64,000 nucleotides of DNA from Clostridium homopropionicum DSM 5847 (GCF_001263795.1 NZ_LHUR01000027.1:1-64000), one strand, 5' to 3'. Counted from the first letter of the stretch, positions 18,449 through 27,899 are shown. Translations and numbers: made by a program. The notes: generated by a model not told the origin, from the sequence alone.

Positions 18449-18476
18449 TATTATCACTTTTATGTTTCAAGGTCAA
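18448..18476 (-). promoter_or_regulatory. Sigma-A promoter of the iol operon
   Basis: On the minus strand, TTGACC (18476-18471) and TAATAT (18453-18448) are separated by exactly 17 bp. This is the best-formed promoter I see in the region, about 75 bp upstream of the alcohol dehydrogenase start. Confidence 0.7.
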
Positions 18477-18656
18477 TAATATATTAAATAATTTTAATAT
18501 ATTTTGTTTATAATTAGTGTATATTTGATAATATTTTGGGTATATAATAGTTATATCCGGATTATTATTTTACTATTCTTATTGTATTATTGAATTTTAT
18601 ACTATATAATATATTTATCTTATTAAAACGAATAGTTTATTGGGGGTACTTTACAA

Positions 18657-19421
18657 TTGAAAGTAAACAGAATAAAAGAAATTAGCAATTATATACGTGA
18701 ACACGAAAATGCTTCAATTGATACATTATGTTCTATTTTTAACGTTTCCAAAAATACCATTAGACGAGATATAGCTGAATTAGAAGAGAAAGGCATTATA
18801 AAAAAAGTTTATGGTGGTATTACATTAAACATTGATCAAAAGGATACTGTCCCTTTTAATCAAAGAGAAATTAAAAATAAAGATATAAAGGTAGTTTTAG
18901 CAGAACTTGCAAGCAACCTTGTAGAAGATAATGATATAATTTTTATCGATTCAGGAACCACCACCATGCATATGATACCTTTTTTAGCAAATAGACGTAA
19001 CCTAACTATCATAACTAATAATTTAAATGCCTTAGTTATGTCTTTAGATTATCCTAATCTTAATGTTCTTTCAACTGGTGGATCTCTATTTAGAGGGGCA
19101 AATTCTTTTATCGGAATTGAAGCAATACACTTTTTAAACAATTATAACATCGGAAAAGCCTTTATGGCTTCCACTGGTGTTTCTATATCTAATGGAATTA
19201 CTAATTCATCTTCCTTTGAATATCAAATAAAGAAAACAGTAGTACAAAAAAGTAGCAAGATTATTGTACTTGCAGATAATTCAAAACTAGATGTTACATC
19301 TTTAATGACATATTGTAATTTAAAAGATATCGATGCACTTGTAACTGATAGGGCTTTACCTGAAGAATATTATAAATTCTTTAAGGATAATAACATCGAT
19401 GCCATAATCCCAACAAAATAA
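18657..19421 (+). CDS. iolR: DeoR-family transcriptional regulator, likely inositol repressor
   Basis: A 254-residue DeoR/GlpR protein. The N-terminal helix-turn-helix is STDTLCSIFNVSKNT-like in residues 18-40 (SIDTLCSIFNVSKNTIRRDI), followed by KVYGGITL. The C-terminal sugar-phosphate-binding domain has IFIDSGTTTMHMIPF and VLADNSKLDV. The start is a TTG with GGGGG ten bases upstream; no ATG fits. It diverges from the iol operon, matching the arrangement of IolR in other Firmicutes, where an inositol-derived phosphate releases repression. A partial motif TTTTGGGTATA at its own promoter (18534-18544) hints at autoregulation. Confidence 0.85.
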   Translation: MKVNRIKEISNYIREHENASIDTLCSIFNVSKNTIRRDIAELEEKGIIKKVYGGITLNIDQKDTVPFNQREIKNKDIKVVLAELASNLVEDNDIIFIDSGTTTMHMIPFLANRRNLTIITNNLNALVMSLDYPNLNVLSTGGSLFRGANSFIGIEAIHFLNNYNIGKAFMASTGVSISNGITNSSSFEYQIKKTVVQKSSKIIVLADNSKLDVTSLMTYCNLKDIDALVTDRALPEEYYKFFKDNNIDAIIPTK

Positions 19422-19470
19422 AAGCAGACTGTAAGCTTAGATAAAATAGTTTACAGCCTGCTTTATTTTT
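19421..19470. terminator. Bidirectional terminator after iolR
   Basis: AAAGCAG-A-CTGTAA pairs with TTACAG-C-CTGCTTT (19421-19434 with 19451-19464), followed by ATTTTT on the plus strand. It separates iolR from the convergent AEC transporter gene. Confidence 0.8.
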
Positions 19471-19482
19471 CATTGTGCCTCT

Positions 19483-20418
19483 CTATAATAAGGCTACAAA
19501 AATAACATATACAATTATGCATATAATGGTATCAAGTACCGTTACATTATTTGCTAAATCCCTATATTCATGAGCATTATACTTGTCCATAAAAATGGGC
19601 GTTGAAAAAGGCGGTGGTAATATTAAAAAGGTAAAATAAGCGTAATCAAATAGTTTATCATCTTTTATTAAGGCATCTAGCACTAAAAACTTGAATGCAT
19701 ATCCAATTATGAAAACTACCATTATTCTTAAAATAACTATCCTAATGCTTCCCCTTAGATACTTCTTATTTATCTTCAAATCATACCCTACAATTATTAA
19801 AATTAAGGGGGTAGCTATATTTGCCATGTACTGTATAGTTGTAAATATTCCCTTTAAAATTCCAACTTCATGAATAAAACCTTTAAATCCTGTTATATTT
19901 AATAAAATTCCTAATACAACTCCAATGATTAATGGAGATTTAATCATTTCTATAATAGTGCTTGCTGTAAATTTGTCATTATTAAATTTTATTTTTAATA
20001 ATGTGAAAAAAATAAACCACATATAAAGCTCATGACCAACTCCAATAACAGATATCTTACCTAAATTATCAACACCAAATACCGTACCATAGAGCGGAAC
20101 TCCCAATAATCCAAAAGAAAATCCAGTACTCATAAAAGGATTCAACGGATTATGTATTCTTTTAAACAGATTTAATATTGCACCAGTAAAATACAATATA
20201 GTCATCAGTAGTATTATGCAAAGTATTATCAAATAATACTCCTTTTTAAAATCCATGTTGATAAAAGTAATAAATAGAACTGCCGGTAAAGAAATATTCA
20301 TTACAATTTTTTTAATGTCTATTATAGTACTTTTTTTTAATATCTCTTTTCTCTGTATTAAAAATCCAAAGGAAATAAAAAGAATTATAGGCAGGGTATT
20401 TGAAATTACATCACTCAA
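19483..20418 (-). CDS. AEC-family (auxin efflux carrier) transporter
   Basis: About 311 residues with roughly ten hydrophobic helices. It starts LSDVISNTLPIILFISFGFLIQ, contains MNISLPAVLFITFI and ILPPPFSTPIFMDKY, and belongs to the bile/arsenite/riboflavin (BART) fold of AEC carriers that export organic anions such as malate or malonate. No ATG fits. I choose the TTG at 20418 with GAGG seven bases upstream, which overlaps the 3' end of the preceding gene by 8 bp, suggesting translational coupling. A longer reading from 20472 lies wholly inside that gene. Substrate unknown. Confidence 0.75.
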   Translation of the reverse strand: MSDVISNTLPIILFISFGFLIQRKEILKKSTIIDIKKIVMNISLPAVLFITFINMDFKKEYYLIILCIILLMTILYFTGAILNLFKRIHNPLNPFMSTGFSFGLLGVPLYGTVFGVDNLGKISVIGVGHELYMWFIFFTLLKIKFNNDKFTASTIIEMIKSPLIIGVVLGILLNITGFKGFIHEVGILKGIFTTIQYMANIATPLILIIVGYDLKINKKYLRGSIRIVILRIMVVFIIGYAFKFLVLDALIKDDKLFDYAYFTFLILPPPFSTPIFMDKYNAHEYRDLANNVTVLDTIICIIVYVIFVALL

Positions 20419-20842
20419 AGCTCGTACCTCGTTTAAACTTACCCTCTTCCACCTGCTTTGAAGCTCTCTCATATAAATCCTGAAGCTTATCTAATTTAAT
20501 ATTAAAAACATAAGTATCCTCTATTAAAATCGGATCTTCAATATCTACATATTCCTTTATAATTGTTCCTACAAATTCTATATCCTCTTCAGAAATAAGA
20601 TCTTTCTCATCAAAATTTAAAAGGGCTAGTTCATAAAGCATATACCCCTCTTCATAGTCTTCTTCCTCCTTAATTGAATCATAAAACTTTTTCTCTATAG
20701 CTAGATTAAGATTTTCAACTATATTAGCTAACACTTGATAATTAGGCTCTATTTGAAGATCTAAGCTATCACTCATGTATATAAGCTCTTTCTTATGTAA
20801 ACCTTTTGCTGCTTTAATAGCTTCTTTTAATTTTTTATCCAT
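20411..20842 (-). CDS. Hypothetical acidic protein
   Basis: A 143-residue soluble, acidic, helical-looking protein rich in Glu, Lys and Leu, with an acidic stretch SIKEEEDYEEGYMLYELALL. I do not recognise the family. It has no signal peptide or membrane helix. It precedes and overlaps the AEC transporter by 8 bp, so the two are probably co-translated. Confidence 0.7.
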   Translation of the reverse strand: MDKKLKEAIKAAKGLHKKELIYMSDSLDLQIEPNYQVLANIVENLNLAIEKKFYDSIKEEEDYEEGYMLYELALLNFDEKDLISEEDIEFVGTIIKEYVDIEDPILIEDTYVFNIKLDKLQDLYERASKQVEEGKFKRGTSFE

Positions 20843-20901
20843 AAATATACTCCATTCTTCAAATTTTTAATTAATTATATCATAAAAAAACAATATATCC
20901 A

Positions 20902-20960
20902 AAAAGTAAAAAAGCTATGGATTACTTATTAGCTTAAGTATTTCCATAGCTTTTACTTTT
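20902..20960 (-). terminator. Terminator after the cupin gene
   Basis: A long A/T-rich stem with core AGCTATGG/CCATAGCT (20913-20920 with 20943-20950) extends outward to an A-tract at 20902 and T-tract at 20960. It lies just downstream of the cupin stop. Confidence 0.7.
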
Positions 20961-20964
20961 GTAT

Positions 20965-21300
20965 TTATCCTTTTATAACAGTTAAAAGCATTTTGAATCT
21001 CTCAACAGCTTCAAGTCCATGTGGAACATTAGAAGGCATTATTATTGTTTCACCAGCTTTAACATTAAAAACCTCATCACCTATAGTAATTTCCGCTGCA
21101 CCATCTAATATTTGAACCATAGCATCTCCAGCAGTAACATGAGTGCTAATACCTTCCCCTTTATCCAGTGAAAAGAGGGTTATGTTAGCATGTGGTATCT
21201 GCGCAAGTGTTCTGCTTATAACCTGCCCTTCCTGGTATGATATTAAGTCCTTTAAATTAAGTATCTTTGAGAATTCTATATTTTTAATTAAGTTATTCAT
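20965..21300 (-). CDS. Small single-domain cupin
   Basis: A 111-residue cupin. LFSLDKGEGISTHVTAGDAM is motif 1 (with His and a Gly/Glu pattern) and GETIIMPSNVPHGLEAVE is motif 2 with the His ligand. Such proteins bind a metal and often a small ligand. It has its own terminator and an AGGAGG-like site, with no obvious functional partner. It is not a full-length enzyme of a named pathway, so the function is open. Confidence 0.75.
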   Translation of the reverse strand: MNNLIKNIEFSKILNLKDLISYQEGQVISRTLAQIPHANITLFSLDKGEGISTHVTAGDAMVQILDGAAEITIGDEVFNVKAGETIIMPSNVPHGLEAVERFKMLLTVIKG

Positions 21301-21400
21301 ATTCTTACCTCCTTACATCTATTAATCATATTATAACCCTGTTAGTGGTAAGAATATGTAACAAAAGTTACCATATTGCAGTATCTATATATTTTTAAAA

Positions 21401-22711
21401 CTATTTATCTGAGCAAAATTCTACCTTTTCCCCATTTAATATTTTGTTAGTTGTTCTCATTGCACACATTTTTCCGCACATTGAACAGCTATGTTTTTCA
21501 GCAGGAGGAGTACTTTCAAAGTATTCTCTTGCCTTTTTACTATCAATAGCATAGGAGAACATTTCTTCCCAATCAATTCTTCTTCTTGCATCACTCATTT
21601 TATTGTCAATATCTCGTGCACCTGGTATTCCCTTTGCTATGTCTGCTGCATGAGCGGCAATTTTAGATGCTATAATCCCTTCCTTTACATCACTTAAATT
21701 AGGAAGTCTTAAATGCTCTGCAGGAGTTACATAGCATAGAAAATCTGCTCCATTAGAAGCTGCTATTGCGCCACCTATAGCAGAGGTAATATGGTCATAG
21801 CCTGGTGCAATGTCAGTTACCAGTGGTCCTAAAACATAAAATGGTGCTCCATGGCATAATCTCTTTTGAAGTACCATATTTGCTGCTATTTCATTAATTG
21901 CCATATGCCCTGGTCCTTCTACTAAAACTTGAACATTTTTTTCCCAGGCACGTTTAGTAAGAGCTCCTAATTCAACTAGTTCTGAAATTTGACCAGCATC
22001 TGTACTATCATTAATACTTCCAGGCCTAAGTGCATCTCCTAAACTAATTGTAACGTCATATTTATATAGAATATCTAAAACTTCATCATAGTATTCATAA
22101 AATGGATTCTCATTACCTGTCATTTCCATCCATGCAAAAAGCAAAGAACCTCCTCTTGAAACTATGTTTGTTATTCTCTTTGTTTTTTTAAAAGCTTCTA
22201 CTGCACGCTTATTAATTCCCGCGTGTATAGTCATAAAATCAACGCCTTGAGCCGCATGAGCCTCTACAACCTTTAGAAAATCTTTTGCAGTAATTTCTAA
22301 TAAATCTTTTTCAAGATAGCCTATAGCATCGTACATTGGTACTGTACCAATCATGGCTGGTGACATATCAATTAATTGTTTTCTAAAGGTATTAGTTTTA
22401 CCAAAATTACTTAAATCCATAATAGCTTCAGCACCAAATTCCAAGGACAATTTAACTTTATCAAATTCATTTTCATAATCAATACAATCTCCAGAAACTC
22501 CAAGATTTACATTGATTTTAGTTCTAAGCCCTTCACCAATTCCTTCAGGACTTAGTGATGTATGATTAATATTAGCTGGTATTACAACTTTTCCACAAGC
22601 CATAAGTTCTCTAAGTTTTTCTATATCTATACTTTCTTTTTCAGCAACAACCTTCATTTCCTTTGTTATAATTTCTTTTTTAGCAGCTTCCATCTGTGTT
22701 TTATAATTCAT
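21401..22711 (-). CDS. thiC: Phosphomethylpyrimidine synthase
   Basis: A 436-residue radical-SAM enzyme that turns aminoimidazole ribotide into HMP-phosphate in thiamine synthesis. The C-terminal cluster motif CSMCGKMC (Cx2Cx4C) is intact. [12 protein letters not shown] and [14 protein letters not shown] are family hallmarks. It is the short form lacking the N-terminal extension, usual for clostridia. GGAGG precedes the ATG. A TPP riboswitch with a terminator lies directly upstream, so it is switched off by thiamine pyrophosphate. No other thi gene is adjacent. Confidence 0.95.
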   Translation of the reverse strand: MNYKTQMEAAKKEIITKEMKVVAEKESIDIEKLRELMACGKVVIPANINHTSLSPEGIGEGLRTKINVNLGVSGDCIDYENEFDKVKLSLEFGAEAIMDLSNFGKTNTFRKQLIDMSPAMIGTVPMYDAIGYLEKDLLEITAKDFLKVVEAHAAQGVDFMTIHAGINKRAVEAFKKTKRITNIVSRGGSLLFAWMEMTGNENPFYEYYDEVLDILYKYDVTISLGDALRPGSINDSTDAGQISELVELGALTKRAWEKNVQVLVEGPGHMAINEIAANMVLQKRLCHGAPFYVLGPLVTDIAPGYDHITSAIGGAIAASNGADFLCYVTPAEHLRLPNLSDVKEGIIASKIAAHAADIAKGIPGARDIDNKMSDARRRIDWEEMFSYAIDSKKAREYFESTPPAEKHSCSMCGKMCAMRTTNKILNGEKVEFCSDK

Positions 22712-22800
22712 ATCTTTACCTCCAATTTAAATTATTAAATATTTCTTCGAGAGTTAGTCTATTGATATTTCACATACAGACCTGCATAGGATTTGTAAAT

Positions 22801-22843
22801 AAAAAAACAAAAATGGAATGTACCTGCAAACGAAGTACATCCC
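22801..22843 (-). terminator. Riboswitch expression-platform terminator
   Basis: GGGATGTAC (22843-22835) pairs with GTACATTCC (22823-22815), followed by ATTTTTGTTTTTTT. Placed between the TPP aptamer and thiC, it implies control by premature termination when TPP is bound. Confidence 0.88.
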
Positions 22844-22862
22844 ATAAATTTTCATCAATGTT

Positions 22863-22938
22863 ATTCCCTACGTTGGCATTACCCAAATCAGGTACGGTCG
22901 AAACTTTTGTTTCCTCTCAGCCTGCACACAAGCTCCCG
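22863..22938 (-). ncRNA. TPP riboswitch aptamer upstream of thiC
   Basis: On the minus strand the conserved THI-element blocks appear in order: GGGAGC, GGCTGAGAGG, GACCGTACCTGATTTGGG, TAATGCCAACGTAGGGA. Spacing fits the canonical two-arm aptamer. It lies 150 bp upstream of thiC and is followed by a terminator hairpin at 22801-22843. Confidence 0.95.
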
Positions 22939-22987
22939 AAATATTTATTTTTGTATATAATATCACTTCATTTATGTTCTTGTCAAT

Positions 22988-24085
22988 TCAAATTCTTTTT
23001 GATCTTTTGCAGCTATACATCTTTGTGTCAGCTAAAACAATAGCCTCTTCAGCAGTTATATTATCGAAATCCCTAACCTCACATATACCATGACTAAATG
23101 AAATATTGATTCCATTTATTTTTTTAGATGATATTATATCTGTTATCTTGTCCATCCTTTCTTTAGCCATATCTCCAATACAATTTCTAAACAAAATAAC
23201 AAATTCATCTCCAGAGAGTCTTGCTATTATATCAGTTTCACTTATATAACTTTTTATCAAACTAGAAAAACATTTAAGTACCTTATCCCCAAAATTATGT
23301 CCATAGGTATCATTAATTGCTTTAAATTCATCAACGTCTATCATAACAAGGGAAAATTCTTTGCCTTCTTGTTTAATTTTTTCCATTTCAATACTAAATT
23401 CTTTATTGAATCTTCTTCTATTCATAACACCAGTAAGTTCATCAAAATTTGCTAAATATTTAAGCTTATTCTGTGCAAAAGCATTTTTTAAAGCTATCTG
23501 AAGTTCACTTTTTATTAAATTCATAAGATTTAGTTCTTTTTTAGTAAACCTACATTCTGGTTTCGAAGAATCTACATTTAAAAGTCCTATAAGCTTATTG
23601 TCTATGTATATAGGCGCAGATATGGTACAATAAATATTTAAAGCATCTCTCTTTCTAAGCTCGTTTATTGTTTCTGCGTTAGTATTAACTTCATCAAATT
23701 TTCGGGGATTCTCTATTATAGCAGTTTCTTTAAATTTATTAACACTGTTAAGATACACTTCTTCTTTTTTTAAAACAAGATCATGTAAATCCTCATGAAA
23801 TCCTCTGACAACCTTAAAATGAAAATTTTCATCTTCATCCATAACAAGGATACTGCCATTAGTTCCATTTGGTATTAAATCAACAGCAGTATTTAAAACA
23901 ATAGAGTATATTTCATCCTCATTCTCTGTCATTAAAACCTTTTCACTAGTTTGATAAAGTTTCTCTTTTATTTTCTCCATAAGCTCCTGGCTTTTATTAA
24001 AATCTTTTATTAATTTATATTGATATAAAGCTATTAATGCAAAAAACAAGGTTAAAATTAATAGTACAGTATTTACGACACTCAT
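22988..24085 (-). CDS. Membrane-anchored GAF-GGDEF protein (diguanylate cyclase)
   Basis: About 365 residues. It has an N-terminal transmembrane helix (VVNTVLLILTLFFALIALY), a coiled segment, a GAF domain (about residues 55-200) and a GGDEF domain from LDELTGVMNRRRF to the end. The active-site loop reads ARLSGDEFVIL, the SGDEF variant seen in many active cyclases. The usual inhibitory RxxD site is replaced by SETD, so product inhibition is probably absent. I chose the ATG at 24085, after GGGG; an upstream TTG is less likely. It would make c-di-GMP in response to a ligand of GAF. It is a single gene. Confidence 0.85.
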   Translation of the reverse strand: MSVVNTVLLILTLFFALIALYQYKLIKDFNKSQELMEKIKEKLYQTSEKVLMTENEDEIYSIVLNTAVDLIPNGTNGSILVMDEDENFHFKVVRGFHEDLHDLVLKKEEVYLNSVNKFKETAIIENPRKFDEVNTNAETINELRKRDALNIYCTISAPIYIDNKLIGLLNVDSSKPECRFTKKELNLMNLIKSELQIALKNAFAQNKLKYLANFDELTGVMNRRRFNKEFSIEMEKIKQEGKEFSLVMIDVDEFKAINDTYGHNFGDKVLKCFSSLIKSYISETDIIARLSGDEFVILFRNCIGDMAKERMDKITDIISSKKINGINISFSHGICEVRDFDNITAEEAIVLADTKMYSCKRSKRI

Positions 24086-24161
24086 AATAACACCCCACAA
24101 TGGCTTACTATTTTATTGTACCATAATTTTGTGAAATATCACATTTCTAGTAACTGTAAAT

Positions 24162-25109
24162 TTAATAATATATAGCTTTTTTTAACTTTTTCGCAACTTC
24201 ACTCATATGAGTATCATCTGTACCGCAGCAACCGCCAAAAATTTTAAGATTAAAGTTTTCATATAATTTTAACATATCTGCTGCAAAACTATAGGCATCT
24301 GAAGTTTTTAATTCACAACAATTGTCCAACTCTTCTGGCGATAAGGGTGAAGTATTGGCCTGTATTCCCTTAAATCGCTGCTGAACTATAGTGGTTTTAT
24401 TATAGGCTTGAGAGAGCGCTTTAAAAACTACCTGTGGGTGAACACAATTTGTCATATAACAAAGCGGCTTCCTCTTAGTGGAGCTATCAATTGCCACTAT
24501 AGCCTCATGAATTGTTGTTCCATCTATTAATTTACCATCTTCTCTAATCATAAAACTAATAATATACGGTAAACCTGTGTTTTCCATTGACCTTGCCATG
24601 CCTATAGCTTCAGATAAAGCTGGCATAATTCCAGCATATAAAAAATCTACTTTATCCTCAGCAAACAAGGAAGCTTGCCATGAATGAAATTCCAATGCCT
24701 CCTTTTCAGATAAAATTGCATCAGCTTTATAAGCATCACCCTTACATCCCATAAGTCCGCCTATGTACACCTGGGAAGAACAATCTCGCTTTATCTCATT
24801 CAAAAATGATACATTATCATAAATAATATTCTTATTATATTTAGATTGCAGAACACGTTCTTTATTTGCTCTTCGAGTTGGTGTTGTTATCATAATAGGG
24901 AAATGATAATGTCCTGATATTTTTATGTATTGGCTAAACAATTCTTTAAGCGCTTCCTTAGATTTCTCATTGTAAATGTGACTAGCAAGAGCAACTGTTT
25001 CATCAAAAGGAATATGATATTCCCTTTTTAATCGTTCTCCTAATGCACCCTCCATAAAAATAATAGAAGAATTATTATAGCAGCTTTCAAAATCCATTTT
25101 ATTTTCCAT
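24162..25109 (-). CDS. Homocysteine S-methyltransferase family protein
   Basis: About 315 residues with a zinc-type homocysteine methyltransferase TIM barrel. Zinc cysteines are in MTNCVHPQVV and FGGCCGTDDTH, and FMEGALGERLKREY opens the domain. It could use S-methylmethionine or a related methyl donor (MmuM-like), but the N-terminal part TTPTRRANKERVLQ departs from classic MmuM, so the substrate is uncertain. The start at 25109 has GGGGAG seven bases upstream. Single gene; no riboswitch visible. Confidence 0.8.
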   Translation of the reverse strand: MENKMDFESCYNNSSIIFMEGALGERLKREYHIPFDETVALASHIYNEKSKEALKELFSQYIKISGHYHFPIMITTPTRRANKERVLQSKYNKNIIYDNVSFLNEIKRDCSSQVYIGGLMGCKGDAYKADAILSEKEALEFHSWQASLFAEDKVDFLYAGIMPALSEAIGMARSMENTGLPYIISFMIREDGKLIDGTTIHEAIVAIDSSTKRKPLCYMTNCVHPQVVFKALSQAYNKTTIVQQRFKGIQANTSPLSPEELDNCCELKTSDAYSFAADMLKLYENFNLKIFGGCCGTDDTHMSEVAKKLKKAIYY

Positions 25110-25172
25110 TATCCATCTCCCCAATCATAAATAATTATTTTAACTATTCACCATTTTTACTCCTAATAAGAA

Positions 25173-25643
25173 TTATTCCCAGCCTTTACATACATCGATC
25201 CAGGAAGAATAATTCGAATACTTTTCAAGTTCATCGATTGTTAATTCTATTGCACTATTACTGCTTCCACAAGCAGGAAAAACTGTTTTGAATCGTTTTA
25301 AAGATTCATCAAGATAAACATTAACACCGTCTTTTATCCCAAAGGGACATACTCCACCAACAGCATGTCCTACTAAATCAATTACTTCATCAGGTGTTAG
25401 CATTTTTGCTTTTGTTGAAAATTGTGATTTATATTTTGAATTATCAATTTTAGCATCACCTGCAACTACAATTAAAATAGCTTTCCCATCTACCATAAAT
25501 GACAGTGTCTTTGCTATCCTTTTAGGTTCACAACCTACTGCCTGTGCAGCTAATTCAACGGTTGCACTTGAAACATCAAATTCAAGTATTTTATCTGCCA
25601 TGTCCCATTTATTAAAATATTCTCTTACTTCTTCTATAGCCAT
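25173..25643 (-). CDS. YbaK/prolyl-tRNA-editing domain protein
   Basis: A 156-residue stand-alone editing domain (YbaK/EbsC/ProX fold) that hydrolyses mischarged aminoacyl-tRNA. The substrate-pocket lysine is in KRIAKTLSFMVDG, and GHAVGGVCPFGI is the conserved glycine-rich loop. Length is right for YbaK-type Cys-tRNA(Pro)/Ala-tRNA deacylases. AGGAGG precedes the ATG. It is followed by a TfoX-C protein 45 bp downstream. Confidence 0.85.
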   Translation of the reverse strand: MAIEEVREYFNKWDMADKILEFDVSSATVELAAQAVGCEPKRIAKTLSFMVDGKAILIVVAGDAKIDNSKYKSQFSTKAKMLTPDEVIDLVGHAVGGVCPFGIKDGVNVYLDESLKRFKTVFPACGSSNSAIELTIDELEKYSNYSSWIDVCKGWE

Positions 25644-25693
25644 AATTATTCCTCCTCATTTGTAAAATATAAATATCCTCTTAATCCTTTATA

Positions 25694-25948
25694 TTACTTT
25701 ACTTCGTTGTAAAAATCTTTTAGTTCTTTTTTAAATTTGTCTGGAAGTCCATGCCACCTAATCCCCTGTATTGCTCCTTCCAAAGCATATAACCTATTAA
25801 TACAAGCTGAACTATCTATTGATTTAATGGCAAGCCAAGCTTCTTTACTTCCAGCCTTCTTTAATTGTTCAACTGTTTCTATACCAACTTCATTAAGCTG
25901 TAATTCTAATTTATTCCCTATGTTAGGTAACTTAGATAATTCTCCCAT
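25694..25948 (-). CDS. TfoX/Sxy C-terminal domain protein
   Basis: An 84-residue protein that corresponds only to the helical C-terminal domain of TfoX/Sxy, with a helix-hairpin-helix opening LSKLPNIGNKLELQLNEVGIE and the closing GIRWHGLPDKFKKEL. Stand-alone C-terminal forms are common in Firmicutes and need not be linked to competence. A GGAGG lies upstream. Its function is unknown. Confidence 0.8.
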   Translation of the reverse strand: MGELSKLPNIGNKLELQLNEVGIETVEQLKKAGSKEAWLAIKSIDSSACINRLYALEGAIQGIRWHGLPDKFKKELKDFYNEVK

Positions 25949-25991
25949 AAATTTATCCTCCTTAAAAGTAATCTATATTTTATAATTCAAA

Positions 25992-26477
25992 TTACAATTC
26001 AATGTAGTAAACTATGATATCCGTATAATTTCCATTGCCAAGCAGAAAACCCTTAGGAATTATTCCTACTTTATGAAATCCAATTTTCTCATAAAGCTTA
26101 ATTGCATTTAAATTCGTACTAACAACTGCATTGAATTGCAATAAGGAAAATCCAAATGCTGCACCCATGTCTATTGAATGCCTCACTAATTTCTCTCCAA
26201 TATGATATCCTCGATAATTTGCATCAACAGCATAGGAGGCATTGGCAATGTGTCCGCATCGTCCTACATTATTTGGATGTAAAATATATAATCCTAGAAC
26301 TTGATTGTCCCCTATCGCAACTGCCGTATAGGTTTGAGAAGCAAAAAATTCTTTTGCCTGCTCTTCACTCAATTTTTCTATTTGTGGAAAAGCATTTGCA
26401 TCCTCAACAACACGATTCCAAACTTTCACCATTGCAGGGATATCTGAATCTTCATATTTTCGTATAGTTATTTCCAT
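25992..26477 (-). CDS. GNAT-family N-acetyltransferase
   Basis: A 161-residue GNAT. The acetyl-CoA loop is YRGYHIGEKLVRHSI (motif A, Q/RxxGxG/A-like), and AIKLYEKIGFHKVGIIPKGF is the C-terminal motif B. N-terminal ITIRKYEDSDIPAMVKVW is standard. The substrate is not readable. It is the first of eleven GNATs in this window. Confidence 0.85.
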   Translation of the reverse strand: MEITIRKYEDSDIPAMVKVWNRVVEDANAFPQIEKLSEEQAKEFFASQTYTAVAIGDNQVLGLYILHPNNVGRCGHIANASYAVDANYRGYHIGEKLVRHSIDMGAAFGFSLLQFNAVVSTNLNAIKLYEKIGFHKVGIIPKGFLLGNGNYTDIIVYYIEL

Positions 26478-26519
26478 TTTAAATTTCTCCTTTGTGTTAG
26501 AAAATCCATAATTAATTGG

Positions 26520-27164
26520 TTATTTTTTAATCTCTATTACCCATGTAAAATTAACTATATGTTCGCTGTGGATTTTACAATTTAACGATCTTACATAGGC
26601 TTCTAATTCTTCTAAATTAGTATAATACTTTTTATTTATTACATCCAATAAGTCTTGTCTACCTTTAGCGTATAAACTACTTAAACATATTTCTTTTTCT
26701 ATCTCATTAGCAAACATAAAATCTGCAATAATAACCTTGCCATCATCTTTTAAATATTCTAGCGTGTTCTTGATTGCTTCTCTTTTTTCACAATTATTTA
26801 ATCCATGAAAAGCATAGGTAGTTACAACAACATCAAAATAATTCTTTCTAAAAGGCTCCTCTAGAAAACTACCTAATTTCACTTCCATATTGTTATATTT
26901 CTTTTTTGCATATGAAATCATTTCTAGGTTTGTGTCAATTCCAACTATATCTATTTTATCACTTAATTCACCACATAAATTACCTGTTCCGCAGCCTATA
27001 TCTAGCACTTTTGAAGATTTATGTTTAATTATTCTACTTCTTATTTCTGATAAAATTTCATCATATTTCTCAAATAATCCTAATTCATCATTTGATCTGT
27101 CTCTGACCATTTTATCAAATTTTATTGCTTTATTGTGAAGTTCCAATATTCCTGCCCCCCACAT
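26520..27164 (-). CDS. Class I SAM-dependent methyltransferase
   Basis: About 214 residues (or slightly shorter). Motif I is KVLDIGCGTGNLCGEL, motif II has DIVGIDTNLEMI, and YAFHGLNNCEKREAI replaces the usual YxxHHL of YrrT-like enzymes. The start is uncertain: a TTG inside the N-terminus has GGGGGG eight bases upstream and would give MELHNKAIKFDKMV. The substrate is unknown. It precedes the small GNAT gene on the same strand. Confidence 0.8.
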   Translation of the reverse strand: MWGAGILELHNKAIKFDKMVRDRSNDELGLFEKYDEILSEIRSRIIKHKSSKVLDIGCGTGNLCGELSDKIDIVGIDTNLEMISYAKKKYNNMEVKLGSFLEEPFRKNYFDVVVTTYAFHGLNNCEKREAIKNTLEYLKDDGKVIIADFMFANEIEKEICLSSLYAKGRQDLLDVINKKYYTNLEELEAYVRSLNCKIHSEHIVNFTWVIEIKK

Positions 27165-27286
27165 ATAATCTTTTTCATCATAATATGAACGAATCGGGTT
27201 TAATATACTTATGTATCTTAATATGCAAAGTCTTGACCCATAAAATAATAATTTTTATAGATTATCTTTAAATTAAATTTGCAGAA

Positions 27287-27676
27287 TTATTTCTTCTTTT
27301 TCAATTTGTCTTCTGATTTTTTTATGTTTTCAGCAACTCTAAACTTAACTATCTTGCTTATTAATTCATAAGGCATTGGCTTATCTATAGGAAATTGCAC
27401 TGACCCCTTTGCTCCTTTATATTCCGATAATTCATGTTTAAAAGCATCAATTCCACTAGGAGCTGGATAAAATCCTATATGGTTTTTATGCGCAGCAAAA
27501 TGCACTAGATTTCCATACAACGCAAAAGTAGGTATTTGATAGCTTATCTTTTCTTCTGCCTCTGGTGCTGACTGTTTTATAACTTTCCTTAACATTTTAA
27601 GTATTTCCTGAATATTAGTAGGGAATTGTAAAATATATTCATCAATTGAATTAAAATTGATTTTATTTGGTTGCAT
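27287..27676 (-). CDS. DUF1801 (YdhG-like) protein
   Basis: A 129-residue DUF1801 protein. Family marks are SIDEYILQFPTNIQEIL, EEKISYQIPTFALYG, HIGFYPAPSGIDAF and GSVQFPIDKPMPYELI. The fold is related to frataxin-like iron chaperones, but the function is not settled. It has a lysine-rich tail. AGGAG precedes the ATG. Confidence 0.85.
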   Translation of the reverse strand: MQPNKINFNSIDEYILQFPTNIQEILKMLRKVIKQSAPEAEEKISYQIPTFALYGNLVHFAAHKNHIGFYPAPSGIDAFKHELSEYKGAKGSVQFPIDKPMPYELISKIVKFRVAENIKKSEDKLKKKK

Positions 27677-27710
27677 TATTTATCTCCTTAATTATAAATA
27701 ATTCTTTCAC

Positions 27711-27899
27711 CTATTGTCTTTTTAATTCTCTTACATACCAATTTGAGTTTATAGTTTCTTTTTCATAAAAATTTCTTTTACTTTCATCTCCAATAGCTAA
27801 AAGTTCACAATAATGAGACCAATTTATTTCGCCAGACAGTGCCTGGCAATTTGGATAGCTTAAATATATAGATTTCTCATATTTTGAAGAATTGTGCTT
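27711..27899 (-). pseudogene. Fragment of a second DUF1016/YhcG gene
   Basis: The minus strand encodes INWSHYCELLAIGDES, then FYEKETINSNWYVRELKRQ and a stop. This matches a middle segment of the truncated YhcG protein directly upstream (SWSHYCEILNISDKN, FYEQEAINSNWSVRELKRQ), but with many substitutions, so it is a diverged paralogue and not a recent duplication. There is no start codon and about 60 codons in all. It lies 12 bp beyond the end of the larger copy. Confidence 0.75.

Noticed and set aside
20411-20472. Longer AEC transporter starting at 20472
   Set aside because: That extension lies wholly within the preceding gene and reads as a basic soluble stretch unlike any AEC N-terminus; the TTG at 20418 with GAGG fits better.
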